Positions 48,257-58,704 of a stretch of DNA of 64,000 bases are shown piece after piece (the first letter of the stretch is position 1; each line of letters opens with the position of its first letter). The stretch covers positions 1 to 64,000 of the forward strand of contig JAGTXO010000070.1 in assembly GCA_019448385.1 (NCBI GenBank). Reading direction: 5' to 3'. A program made the translations under genes and the position numbers. The notes under the pieces were generated by a model. It did not search any database. It was not told the origin of the DNA and was given only the letters and a program-made list of their open reading frames with translations. Source of the DNA: Diacronema lutheri (Eukaryota; Haptophyta; Pavlovophyceae; Pavlovales; Pavlovaceae).

Positions 48257-49985
48257 ATGGCGGCGGAGCATCGCGAGTCGACGCCGCCTCCCCCGAGGAA
48301 CCCGCTCCTCCGGCGCTTCGCCCGGCTGCTGCTCCTCGTGCGCTCGCGCTCGCCGCCAGGCGTGCGCCTCGCCGCGCGTGTCGGCGTGCCGCTCCTCCTC
48401 TCCGCTGTCGCGATCGCGTGGCTCAAGGCGCGCGTGCGCGCGCTGCCCGCCGTGCGCGAGGTGCCCTTCTCCGATTTCGTCAAGCTCGTGCGCGCGAGCG
48501 CGATCCGCTCGGCGGCCGTCGGCGCGGGCGGCGCGATCTACGCGAGCGTCGCCAGCGACGCCGCCGCCGCCGGCGCGATGACCGCGCTGCTCGCGCCGGG
48601 CGCGGCGAGCGCGGCGGGCACGATCGTGCGCACGCGCGTCGTCGCGCTGCCGCGCGAGGTGACCGAGCTGCTGCTCGAGCACGGCGTCACGTTTGGCACC
48701 GCGCGCGCGAGCGCGCTCAGCCGCGCGATCGGCGCCTTCCTCGTCGGCGCGCCCATCGTCTACCTGGGCGTGATCTCGGCCGTGCTGTGGAAAGTGGCCA
48801 ACGAGCAGCTCGGCGGCGGCGCGACGGGGCCGGGCTCGGCCGCGCCCGTCGACGACCCGTGCGCCGGCGTCGCGCACGTCTCCTTTGACCAGATCGCGGG
48901 CATCCCGCACGCCAAGGGCGCGGTGCTCGAGATCGTCGACTGCATGCGCCACCCACACAAGTACGCGCGCGCGGGCGCGCGCTGCCCGCGCGGCGTCCTC
49001 CTCGTCGGCCCGCCCGGCACGGGCAAGACGCTGCTCGCGCGCGCGATCGCGAGCAATTCGAACGCCTCGTTCCTCGCGTGCGCCGGCTCCGACTTTGTCG
49101 AGGTCTTCGTCGGCCGCGGCGCCGCGCGCGTGCGCCGCGCCTTCGAGCGCGCGCGTGCCGCCGCACCGTGCGTCCTCTTCATCGACGAGATTGACGCGCT
49201 CGGCAGGAGCCGCGGCGGCGGCGGTGGCGGCGGTGGCGGTGGCGGCGGTGGCGGGCTCGGCGCGGCGTCCGAGGAGCACGAGCACGCGATCATCGCGCTG
49301 CTCAACGAGCTTGACGGTTTCAACCCCACAACTGGCGTCCTTGCTGTTGGCGCCACGAATCGCTTTGCGGTCCTCGACGCTGCGCTCGTGCGGCCGGGTG
49401 CGCAGCACCACGCCACGCGCCACGCGCACCGCACCGCACCGGACCGCACCGGACCGCACCGCGCCACGCACCACGCGCCGTTTGGTGCGCGCGCGCGCAC
49501 CGCGCTGATCGGGCACCGCTTTGTGCGCGCGCACCGCAGGCCGCTTCGACCGCGTGATCCGCCTGCGCATGCCAGACGCGACAGAGCGCGCAGCAATCCT
49601 GGCGGTGCACATGCGCACGCTCGCGCACGTGTCGGTCGACGCGCATCCCGACCTCCTCGGCGCGTGCACGGCCGGACTGTCCGGTGCGGAGCTCGCCAAC
49701 CTCGTCAACGAGGCCGCGCTCGCCGCCGTGCGGCACGGCCGTGCGAGCGTGTGCATGGCCGACTTCCGCGAGGCGCTCGACACGTATCGCACGTCGCGCT
49801 CGTTTGGCGATGGCGCGGCCGACGCCGACGCGGACGGCGCCGACGGCACCGACGGCGCGGCCGGCCGGCAGTCCGGCGCGCCGGACGGCGGGATGGCGGG
49901 CGCAATCCTCGCGACGGTGCTGCACAGCATGCAGCAGCAGATGACGCGCGAGCGCGGCGGAGGCGGGGGCGCTGCGGTTGGTTGA
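48257..49985 (+). CDS. FtsH-like membrane AAA ATPase lacking the M41 protease domain
   Basis: 528 aa in exons 48257-49397 and 49540-49985 (phase-1 junction RPG/RFDRVIRLR inside the second region of homology). Topology is as in FtsH: a transmembrane helix near residues 35-60 (LAARVGVPLLLSAVAIAWLK), an interhelix domain starting VPFSDFVKLV, then a second helix (FLVGAPIVYLGVISAVLW). The AAA module has FDQIAGIPHAKG, Walker A GPPGTGKT, the pore-loop region SDFVEVFVGRGAARV, Walker B VLFIDEIDALG, and the SRH ATNRF plus Arg fingers. A 14-residue poly-Gly insert follows Walker B. The C-terminal lid ends at LDTYRTSRSF, with no HEAGH zinc-protease domain. It probably acts as an unfoldase partner in plastid or mitochondrial membranes, like FtsHi/Ycf2-associated proteins. 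Confidence 0.85.
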
Positions 49986-50100
49986 GGCAGGGCGCAGCGG
50001 GGCTCATCACTTCGGGGCGGGGTCTGGCCCTCCGACCTCGTCCCGGCACGGCCCCGAGTTTTCAACCCGACTAATTGACCGCTTCCTGGCTGGCTCGACC

Positions 50101-52251
50101 CTATCGCCTTTGCGCCTTGAGCATCTGCTCAACCTGCGCCTGCATCTGCGTGTGCACCTGAGCGAAGAGCTCCTCCTTCTCGACGAGGTTGCGCTCCGCC
50201 TGGAGGCACGCGCACAGGGCGCAGCAGATAGCGCGCGCACGGAGGGCGGGAGGGTGCGCTCGCGTGAGCGCGGCGCGACGGCGGCACGCGGGGCTTGCGG
50301 ACAGCTGGCGGAGCGCGGCACCTCGAGCCACCAGCCTGGCACACGCACAGGGGGCAGCTGGCGGAGCGCGGCGCCTCGAGCCACCCGCCTGGCACACGCA
50401 CAGGGGGCAGCTGGCGGAGCGCGGCGCCTCGAGCCACCAGCCTGGCACACGCACAGGGGGCAGCTGGCGGAGCGCGGCGCCTCGAGCCACCCGCCTGGCA
50501 CACGCACAGGGGGCAGCTGGCGGAGCGCGGCGCCTCGAGCCACCAGCCTGGCACACGCACAGGGGGCAGCTGGCGGAGCGCGGCGCCTCGAGCCACCAGC
50601 CTGGCACACGCACAGGGGGCAGCTGGCGGAGCGCGGCGCCTCGAGCCACCAGCCTGGCACACGCACAGGGGGCAGCTGGCGGAGCGCGGCGCCGGCCACG
50701 CGCGGCGCGCACCTGCGCCGCGCGCTCGACGAGCGCCTCGTTGTCGACGCGGAGCGCGTCGGCCGCGTCGCGCGCGTCTGCCTCACGTTCGTCCGCCTCG
50801 CGCAGCCGCAGCTCGAGGTCCTCGGCGGCACGCTGCAGCCGCGCAATCTCCTGCGCCGCGCGGCGGGCGGGACGCGAGGCCGGCCAGTTTCGGCGCAACG
50901 AGTGCGAGCGGGTGAGCCGCCCGGGCGGTCGAATTGGCGAACGCGCCACCTGCCTCGCCGCGTGCCACGCGTGCACGCGCGCGCGCGCGCACGGGCGGCT
51001 CACCCGCTCGCACTCGTCGGCGTGCCTCACGTGCTGCTGCAGCTTGCGTTCGGCCGTTGCAAGCGCGCGATCCGCCGCGCCGCTGCCCGCCGCCGCGCCG
51101 CGCGCCGCTGCCGTTGCCGCGAGCGAGGCGCGAACAAAGGAGGGATGAGGAGGAGGCAGGGGAAAAGGGGGAAAGGGGGAAAGGGGGAAGGGGGGAAAGG
51201 GGGGAAAGGGGGAAAGGAGAGAAGGGGCGTCAGCCGCGCGCGGTGCGGTGCGGCGCGGCGTGCGCGCGCGTGCGCGCTGCGCGCACCGTCGCGCGCGAGG
51301 CCGACGCCCCACACAACACCCGCCCACGTGCGCAGCGCGTGGCCAATCGAGCCGTCCGCGCGCGCGCGCAGCAGCGCGCGCAGCGCGCCGGCGGCGGCGA
51401 GGCGCGTGGTGGCGCCGAGTTGCAGCTCGTAAGCGTCGATGAGCAAACTGAGCGCAGCCTCGCCAGAGCGGTCGGCGCACAGCCTCGCCTCGGCGGCGGG
51501 CGGCGCGGCGGGCGCGCGCCCGTCGCGCGCGCCGCGTGCCGCCGCCGCGTCCGCCGCGCTCAGCGGATCGCACAGCTCGACAATGCGCGCCGCGTCCTCG
51601 CCGCCCGCCGCCGGGTCGGCCGCGCCGCCGCCCACGCCCGCTGCGTCCGCCGGCGCGCGCGGCGCGTCTGACGGGAGGCGGCGGGAGAAGCGGAAGGCGG
51701 GCGCGAGGCCGCGCGCAGAGAAGACAATGTGCGCGCCGGGCACGAGCGGTTTGCCGTCCGCGCCGCGCCCGCCCGCCGGCGGCGTGCGCGGCGCGCGGCG
51801 CGGCGCGTCGTCGCCGCCAAAGCCGCCGCCACCAAAGCCGCCGCTGCCAAAGCCGCCGCCGCCAAAGCCGCCACCGCCAGCCTCCGTGGTCTCGCCGCCA
51901 AAGCCGCCACCGCCAGCCTCCGTGGTCTCGCCGCCAAAGCCGCCGCCACCAAAGCCGCCGCTGCCAAAGCCGCCGCCGTCCAGCCGAGGCTGCACGCGCG
52001 CGCCGCCGTCGTCGCCGCCGTCGGCGTCGGCGCGCGCGCGCGACCGGCGCGCGGTGGGTGCGCGCGCATCGTCCATGCCGTCCTTGCCGTCCATGCCGTC
52101 CATGCCGTCGTCCTCGTCGGAGAAGGCTTCCTCCTCCTCGTACGCCAGCGCGGCGGCCGCCGCCTGCGCGAGGGGCGATGCATCGAGTTGCGCACCGAGC
52201 GAGCCGAACTGCGTCACGCCCGTTACGCCCGCCGGCGCCGCCCGTGCGAGC

Positions 52252-52283
<32 letters not shown>

Positions 52284-55200
52284 GGCGCCGCCCGCCGCGT
52301 CGCGCTCCTCGTCCGCCGCGGCGGCGGCGGCGCCGGCGCGCGCGCGGCGCGCGCGCTCGAGCGCGACGCGCGCCTCCGCCTGCTTGCGCTCGAGAAGCGC
52401 GGCGATCTCGGCCTCGGTGCCGTGCGCGAGGATGCGTTCCTCCTCCTCCGCGCGCCGCCGCCGCTCCTCCTCCGCCTCGCGCCGCGCGCGCGCCTCGGCC
52501 TCGCGCCGCGCGGCGGCCTCGGCGGCGGCGCGCGCCGCCGCCTCCGCCTCGCGCCGCGCCGCCTCCTCCGCCTCGCGTCTTGCGCGCTCAGCCGCCTCGC
52601 GGCGCGCGCGCTCCGCCGCGAGCTCGAGCTCGTAGTCCTCCTCCTCCGCCTCGTTGATCAGAGCCGCCTCGATGCGCGCGCGCGCCGCCGCGCGCGCGCG
52701 CGCCTCCGCCTCGCGCGCGGCGGCCTCGGCGGCGGCGCGCGCCGCCTCCTCCGCCTCGCGCCGCGCGCGCTCTTCCGCCTCGCGTCTTGCGCGCACCTCC
52801 TCCGCGCGGCGCAGCAGTTCCTCCTCCTCCTCGCGCCGCCTCGCCTCCGCCGCGCGCGCCGCTGCCTCCTCCGCCGCGCGCGCGGCAGCGGCCTCCGCCT
52901 CGGCGCGCCGCCTCGCCTCCTCCGCCGCGCGCGCCTTCTCCTCCGCGCGGCGGCGCGCGAGCTCCGCCGCCTCGCGCGCGCGCGCCTCCGCCTCCGCCTC
53001 GCGCCGCGCGCGCTCCGCCGCCGCGCGCGCCGCCTCCTCCGCCGCGCGCGCCGCCGCCGCCTCCGCCTCGCGCCGTCGCCGCTCGGCCTCCGCGCGCCGC
53101 GCCGCCTCAGCCTCGTCGGCGCGGCGGCGCGCGTCGGCCTCGGCGCGGCGGCGCGCCTCTGCCTCCTCGCGCGCGCGCGCCGCCGCGCGCGCCGCGAGCC
53201 GCGCGGCCATCTCCTCGGCGCGCGCCGCCTCCTCCTCCGCCTCGCGCGCGAGCCGCGCGGCGAGCTCAGCGGCGGTCTCATTGGCGGGCGCGGGCGGCGA
53301 CGGCTGCGGCGCGACCTCGGGCGGCTCGAGCGCCTCGTCGAGCGCGTACGGCACGACCGGCGGGCTCGGTGCCTCGCCCGAGTTCTCACGCCGCATGTCG
53401 AGCGGTGCGCGCGCGCGGCCGCCAAACCCGCCGCCGCCGCCGCCGCCGCCAAACCCGCCGCTGCCGCCAACGCCGCCGCCGCTGCCAAGGCCGCCGCCGC
53501 CGCCGCCGCCGTCGACCCAGCCGCGCCGCGCGCCGCCGCCGCTCGGGCCGGCCGCGGCGGGCTCGTCGCGCGCGCCGCCGGGCGATCCGGCGCCGAGCTC
53601 ACCGGACTCCTCCCATGGGTGGCGCGACAGCGCCGAAAAAGGGCGCGCGCCGCCATCGTGAAAGCCGCAGCTGATATGACCACCACCGCCGCCATCGTGA
53701 AAGCCGCAGCTGATATGACCACCACCGCCTCCGCCGCTGCCGGCGGCGCTGCCCACGCCCGCGGAGCTCGAGCTCAACGCTGGGCTCGACGGCGCGAGGC
53801 GCGGCGACGTCGCCTTGGGCGTGCGCGGGTTGGACCAGCTGCTGCCGCCGCCGCCACCCTCGTCGTGGCGCGACGAGCCGCGCGAAAGGGACGCGCCGCC
53901 AAACCCGCCGCCGCCGCTGTTGGCACCGCCACCGCCGCCGCCACCGCCGAGCCCGCCGCCGTCGCGCGAGCCGCGCAGCTCAGCGAGCGCGCCCGCGCCG
54001 CCAGCGCGCTGCCCGCCGAGATCGCCCGCCGAGCCGCTCGGCGGCAGCGCGGGCAGCGCGGCGCCAAACAGCTCGGCGGGCAGCGCGGTACCGCGCGCGC
54101 CGAGCGCGCCACCAAACTCGACGGCGCCGCCGGCGGCGGCCGCGCCCGGCGGCGGCGGCGGCTGCGTGGCGGGCGGCGACGGCTCTGTGCCGGGCAGCAG
54201 CAGCGAGCCGAGCAGGTCGACGTCGCTGCCGCCACCGCCGCCACCGCCACGCGGCTGCGCGCGTGCACCGCGGCCGGCGGGCGGCGCGACGGGCACACGC
54301 AGCTGCGTGGCGGGCAGCGCGCCGAGCTCGGCAAGCGGCACGCCCCCGCCACCGCCGGCGCGCGCGGCGGGGCGGTAGACGGTGAGCTTGATCAGCGCGC
54401 CCGCATTCTTAATGCGCGTGCGCGCCTCCTCGAGCGACATGCCTGTCGCACGCTGAGCGGCGCGGCGCCGCGCGTGAGCGCGCGGCGCGGCGCGCGCGGC
54501 GCGGCGCGCGCGGCGCGGCACGCACCGCCGCGGTTGGCGCCGACGGGGAGGCCGTCAAGTTTGATGAGCGTGTCGCCGATGCAAAACCTGCCGCGGTCAT
54601 CCGTCGCGTCGGACGGCTGCAGCTTGTCGATGTACACGCCGCCGCCCGCCGTCTCATCTTTCAAAAGCAGCTTGAAACGGCCCTGCCCGTCTCGAAGCAG
54701 CGACCCCTCGACGGTCTGCGAGCGGCCGGTGGTAACGGCGGCGGTTCCCGCGCTCACCGCGGCGCCAAAACCGCCACAGCCCAAACTCGCGTGCGCCGGC
54801 AGCTGCTGCGTCGCCGCCGCCGCCGCCAACGGCGGCGGCGGCGGCGGCGGCGCGCGCGCGGGCGGAGGCGGCGGCGGCGGCGCGTCGTGCGGCGGCCGGT
54901 CGGCAAATCGCGCGCCGCCGCTGCCGCCGTGCTCGTCGCGCGCGAGCGCGCGCGGCGGCTGGTAGCGCGGGTCGGGCCGCGGCGGAGCCTTGCCACCGCG
55001 CGCCGCCGCCGGCGCGCTGGGCATGCGCAGCTCGGGCAGCGGCGCGCGGAGCGGCGCATTGTCGAAGACGGTCGGTGCGTGCTGCGCGAGACAGCCGAGC
55101 GCATGGAAGTGCAGCCGCTCGCGCATGCGGTCGCCAAACTCGCGGCCGACGGGGCCGGAGGGTCGAGCGGGCACAATCGCGTCCGACCACTCGCGCACCA

Positions 55201-55648
55201 GCTCGGCAAGTGCGCCCGGCCCGCCCGCCCGCGCGCCGAGCAGCTCGAGCAGGCCGCTCAGCCGGCGGAGCGCCTCGCGCTGCGGCTCGCGCAGCGCGTC
55301 GACGACGCGCACGAGCGCGTCGATGCGCGCGCCGGCGGTGGGTACGCCCGCCGCGACGAGCAGCGCGCGGTGCTGCTCCGGCGGCACCAGCGACTCGGGC
55401 AGTCCGTCGATGTACGCGCGCAGCGCGGCCGCGGCGAGCTCGGGCGTCGCGACCGACGCCGGGTCGGCGCTCGCGAGGATCGCGTCGATGAGCGCGTGCG
55501 CCTCGGCGGGCGGCACGCGCTCGGGCGCGCCGAGCACGTCGTGCACCTGCGCGTGCGACTCCTCCAGGTAGCCAAACAGCCAGCCCAGCGCGCGCGGCAG
55601 CCGCTCGCCGTACTCGCCGCCCTCGTCGAGGCTGGGGTAGCGCGGCAT
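50101..55648 (-). CDS. RhoGAP-like / PDZ / long charged-helix protein
   Basis: 1508 aa in exons 55648-54526, 54442-51328, 51082-51031, 50850-50713 and 50199-50101. All lengths close in frame, but the boundaries around the small third exon are least certain. N-terminal residues 15-140 (RALGWLFGYLEESHAQVHDV; AAALRAYIDGLPESLVPPEQ) resemble the RhoGAP domain of OCRL/INPP5B, without an obvious Arg finger. Next comes a PDZ domain split by the first intron: GGGVYIDKLQPSD, GRFCIGDTLIKLDGLPV, then MSLEEARTRIKNAGALIKLT. Exon 2 continues with Gly-rich spacers, a charged single-helix/coiled-coil block of about 400 residues, GGFGGGGFGG repeats and helices. The last exons form a C-terminal coiled coil. A membrane-traffic or cytoskeletal scaffold is inferred. 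Confidence 0.72.
50297..50690. repeat. 53-bp minisatellite, about 7.5 copies, intronic
   Basis: Tandem 53-bp units (each containing GGGGGCAGCTGGCGGAGCGC) in the last intron (50200-50712) of the RhoGAP-PDZ gene. Copies alternate mainly by CCACCAGCC/CCACCCGCC. Compared with the VPS34 minisatellite the unit is different in sequence but similar in length. Confidence 0.92.
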
Positions 55649-56054
55649 GGGTCGCCCCAAACCGGGCGGCGCGCGCTTCCGCTTTCGGACAGGACACTGT
55701 GAAGAAAGGGCTTGGACTGGAGGGCTGTGAGCCGTTCCACAGTGACTTTGGAGGGAGCTTTTCACGAGTCGACCGATGCAGTGAAAGGGCCGTGGCGACC
55801 GGCGACGTGCACGCCACCGCGCCGTGACTGGGCCGCGCAGCAAAGCACCGTCGGGCTCCGCGTCCGCACACCAGCGAACGCATCCGCCACGGCGCCCGCG
55901 GCCAAACAACCCACGCGCCGACTGGCGCGCCTCGCGCCGCTCGCGCCTCGCACGGCGCCGCGCGGCTGGCGCAGGCTCGCCGCGCGCACTCCGCCCGCGC
56001 GCGGCCAGCACGTTGCGCGCGCGCGCGCCGCCGCCTTGGCCCGACCCGCAGCCG
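55649..56054. other. Intergenic region
   Basis: 406 bp between the start of the RhoGAP-PDZ gene and the stop of the antiporter gene (same strand). Promoter of the former is expected here. Just upstream of the ATG the sequence is comparatively AT-rich (TGTGAAGAAAGGGCTTGGAC, near 55698-55717). No gene recognised. Confidence 0.4.
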
Positions 56055-58466
56055 TCAGACGCGCCCGCCGCCCACGCCGCCGTCACGCGAGACGGCCGAG
56101 CTCGCCGACGGCGAGATGACGGGCAGGACGGGCGCGTGCGTGTAGAGTGTGCTGATGCGCTGCAGCTCAAGGTCCTCCGCCTCGCTCAGTGGCTCGTTCG
56201 CGCCGCGCGAGCGCGTCGCGGCGACGCGCGCGCTCGCCTCGGCCGCGTCCTGCGCGTGGAGCAGCTCCTCCTCCGACTCGGCGCGCTCGCGCCCCTTCTC
56301 CTCGTCGAGCTCGGCGATCGCCGGGCCCGTGCCGCGCCGCTCGGAGAGGGCCGCCGAGCGCGAGCGCTGCCTGCTGAGCACGCCCGCGAACGGCGCGGAC
56401 ACGCGCGCGTCGCGCGTCGCCGTCGCCGCGTCGGTGGGCGGCGCAAAGCCGACGGCCTCGCCGTACGCGCCGACGAGCGCGGGTCCGTCCATCACCGCGC
56501 GCTCCTCGGACGAGACGGAGTCGTACGCGTGCTTGCCGTGCGTGTGCTCGTCGGTCGAGCCGATATCCACGCCGTCGAGCGCGACGCCGTCCGCGGTCGT
56601 GAGGTAGTTGGCCGAGAAGGGGAGGGCGAGCGCGCGCGCGATCGCCGACGCGTTGTCGGCGGCGGGCTCGGCGGCGGGCACGCCGTGCTGCGCGACCCCG
56701 ACGCCGGGCGGCGCGGGCGGCATGTCCGTGCGCGAGAGGCAGCGCTCGCACAGCAGCGACTGCAGGATGACACCGAGCGGCGCGAAGAGCAGCACCGTGA
56801 TCGACGCGCTCGCCGCGTACAGCTCGCCGAGCTCGGGCGAGACGATGCCGTTCTGCTGCGGCAGGCGGCCGAGGACGCCCTGGATCGTCGCGCGCGGCAG
56901 CGTGCCCGCAAAGACGAAGCCCGTCTCGAAGAAGAGGTTGCGCGCGTTGAGCGTGAGGCCGCGCGCGCGCGTCGTCGCCGCCATCAGCGCGCACAGCGCG
57001 CCGAGCCGCGCGACAAGGCCGGCGGCGACGGGCGCGAGGAGCGCGAGCGGGTTGCTCGGCACGAGGCGGCTCTGCGCGGGCAGCTTGAGGTTCGAGCCGA
57101 GGCTGACGAAGAGGAAGATCGCGCCGACCGTCCAGATGCCCGCGATGCCCTCCTCGACGCGGTGCACCGTGTGCCTCGGCCGCAGCCGCGCAAAGATGAA
57201 GATGGTCGTTACGACCGACAGGTCCGCCTCGACGAGCGGCTCGAAGCCGCCGCTGCCGCCCGCGAGCATCCGGCCGTGCGTCGAACCGTACGTCGCCGCG
57301 TTTGGGTCGGGCTGCCGCGACGCGAGCGACTGCGGCACGGGGATCACGTACGAGACGCCGTACGCCACCATCGCCATCGCGATCACGACGAGCAACTCCT
57401 CGTGCGCCGAGCCGATGAAGAGGCGCTTGCCCGACTTCTTCCACACGATGCGCTTGCGCGCGCCGAGCAGCAGCGCGAACGCGTTGGCGATGAGCGCGGC
57501 GACGGCGAGCGTGACGATGACCTGCAGCAGCAGCCGCGCCGCCTGCAGGCCGGGGCCAAGGCCGATCGTGCCGCTCGTGTCGCCCTCCTTGGGCACACCG
57601 TTCAGCATCGACGCGCACGCGCCGTACATGAAGAGCGCGATGATGCACTCGACCGGCGACGCCGTGAGCACCGACCGTGGCAGCAGCGTGTGCCCCGGCG
57701 CCGCGCGCCGCACCATGTCGACCATGCGCGGGATGATAATGCCCTCGCCGAGCGAGCACATGATCGACGAGTAGGTCGCCGCTTCGAGGCTGGTCAGGCC
57801 GTAGATGCTCTGCGCGGTGATGCCCGCGACGAGCGCGTCGGCTGCGAATGGCAGCATCGACAGCGCCACCGTGAACGCCGTCAGGTCCTTGGGCGAGATC
57901 TCGAGGCCCGCGCGCACGAGCACGACGATGAAGGCAATCGTCAGCATGTACCGCCGGCTCGCTTGGAGAATGGGGCCCTGGATCGTGGCGAAGATGAAGC
58001 CAAACGCCATGTAGCCGAGCAGCGGCGGCAGCCCGCAGAAGAAGTCGGCCGCGCGCCCGAAGAGCCAGCCGACGATGAGCATGCACCCGAATGACATGAT
58101 GAACGGCAGCTAATGGGGCGGAGGGTGGGGGGGGGGGGGGAGAACGGGAGCGGCGGGCGGGCGCGTCAAGAGGGAGGCGGGGGCACGTGCCGATCGGCGG
58201 GAGGTAGGCGATGGCGGTATACGCGGCCGCGGACGGCGCGCGCGCGGACACGCGCGCTGCCATGCGCCGCGCGCGCGTGCGAGCGCGACGCGCGCGCGTT
58301 CGCGCACCTCATTGTCGGGCTGGTTGAGCGGCGCAATGTAAAGCAGCGAGAGCGGCAGGAGGAGCACCACCGCAACGCCACCGCCCGTCAGCGCGTTCTC
58401 CTGCCACGGCGCGAGCACCCGGGGCGTGTGGCCATGGTGGCCGCCCGCCGCGTGCCCGGCCGTCAT
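56055..58466 (-). CDS. Cation:proton antiporter (CPA/NHE fold)
   Basis: 737 aa in exons 58466-58308 and 58109-56055. The phase-0 junction gives QPDNE/LPFIMSFGCMLIVGWLFG. At least eleven transmembrane helices cover residues 30-440, for example LLGYMAFGFIFATIQGPILQ, LTIAFIVVLVRAGLEI, VECIIALFMYGACASML, LLQVIVTLAVAALIANAFAL and AAGLVARLGALCALMA. The repeated inverted fold and the RAGLEISPKDL turn fit the Na/H exchanger superfamily (PF00999). The acidic pair expected in the ion site is represented by SPVECII. A hydrophilic C-terminal tail of about 240 residues contains many Ser/Glu stretches and is probably regulatory. The first exon has a His-rich tail (GGHHGHTP). The intron carries a 14-nt poly-C tract on the sense strand near its acceptor. 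Confidence 0.83.
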
Positions 58467-58704
58467 CACCCCACGCGTCGGAAGTGACTGCACCGACGTC
58501 CAAACGTCTTTCTCTATTTCTTTGCGGCCGTCATCAAAAGCAATGCGGGCATGCGCCCTCTTTCAAAGGTGGACTCCCTCGCCGGATTCGCGATCCCGAC
58601 GCTCAAGGAAAAAACTGGCGGCGGACGCGCATCCCGGCGTCCGCGTGCGTGGAGAGTTCAGCGCGCAGTTCTCAAGCCTTGTGGTAAGCGAGGCCACGTC
58701 AGAC
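58467..58704. promoter_or_regulatory. Divergent promoter region
   Basis: 238 bp between the antiporter and pyruvate-decarboxylase-like ATGs. It includes an AT-richer segment (CGTCTTTCTCTATTTCTTTG, near 58504-58523). The plus-strand frame is open through this region, with an in-frame ATG near 58542, so the enzyme could have an N-terminal extension. Confidence 0.4.

Noticed and set aside
51439-54965. Very long plus-strand frames opposite the RhoGAP-PDZ gene
   Set aside because: They are antisense shadows of a GC-rich, Ala/Arg/Glu-coding gene; they show no domain, and the minus-strand reading has recognisable RhoGAP-like, PDZ and coiled-coil features.
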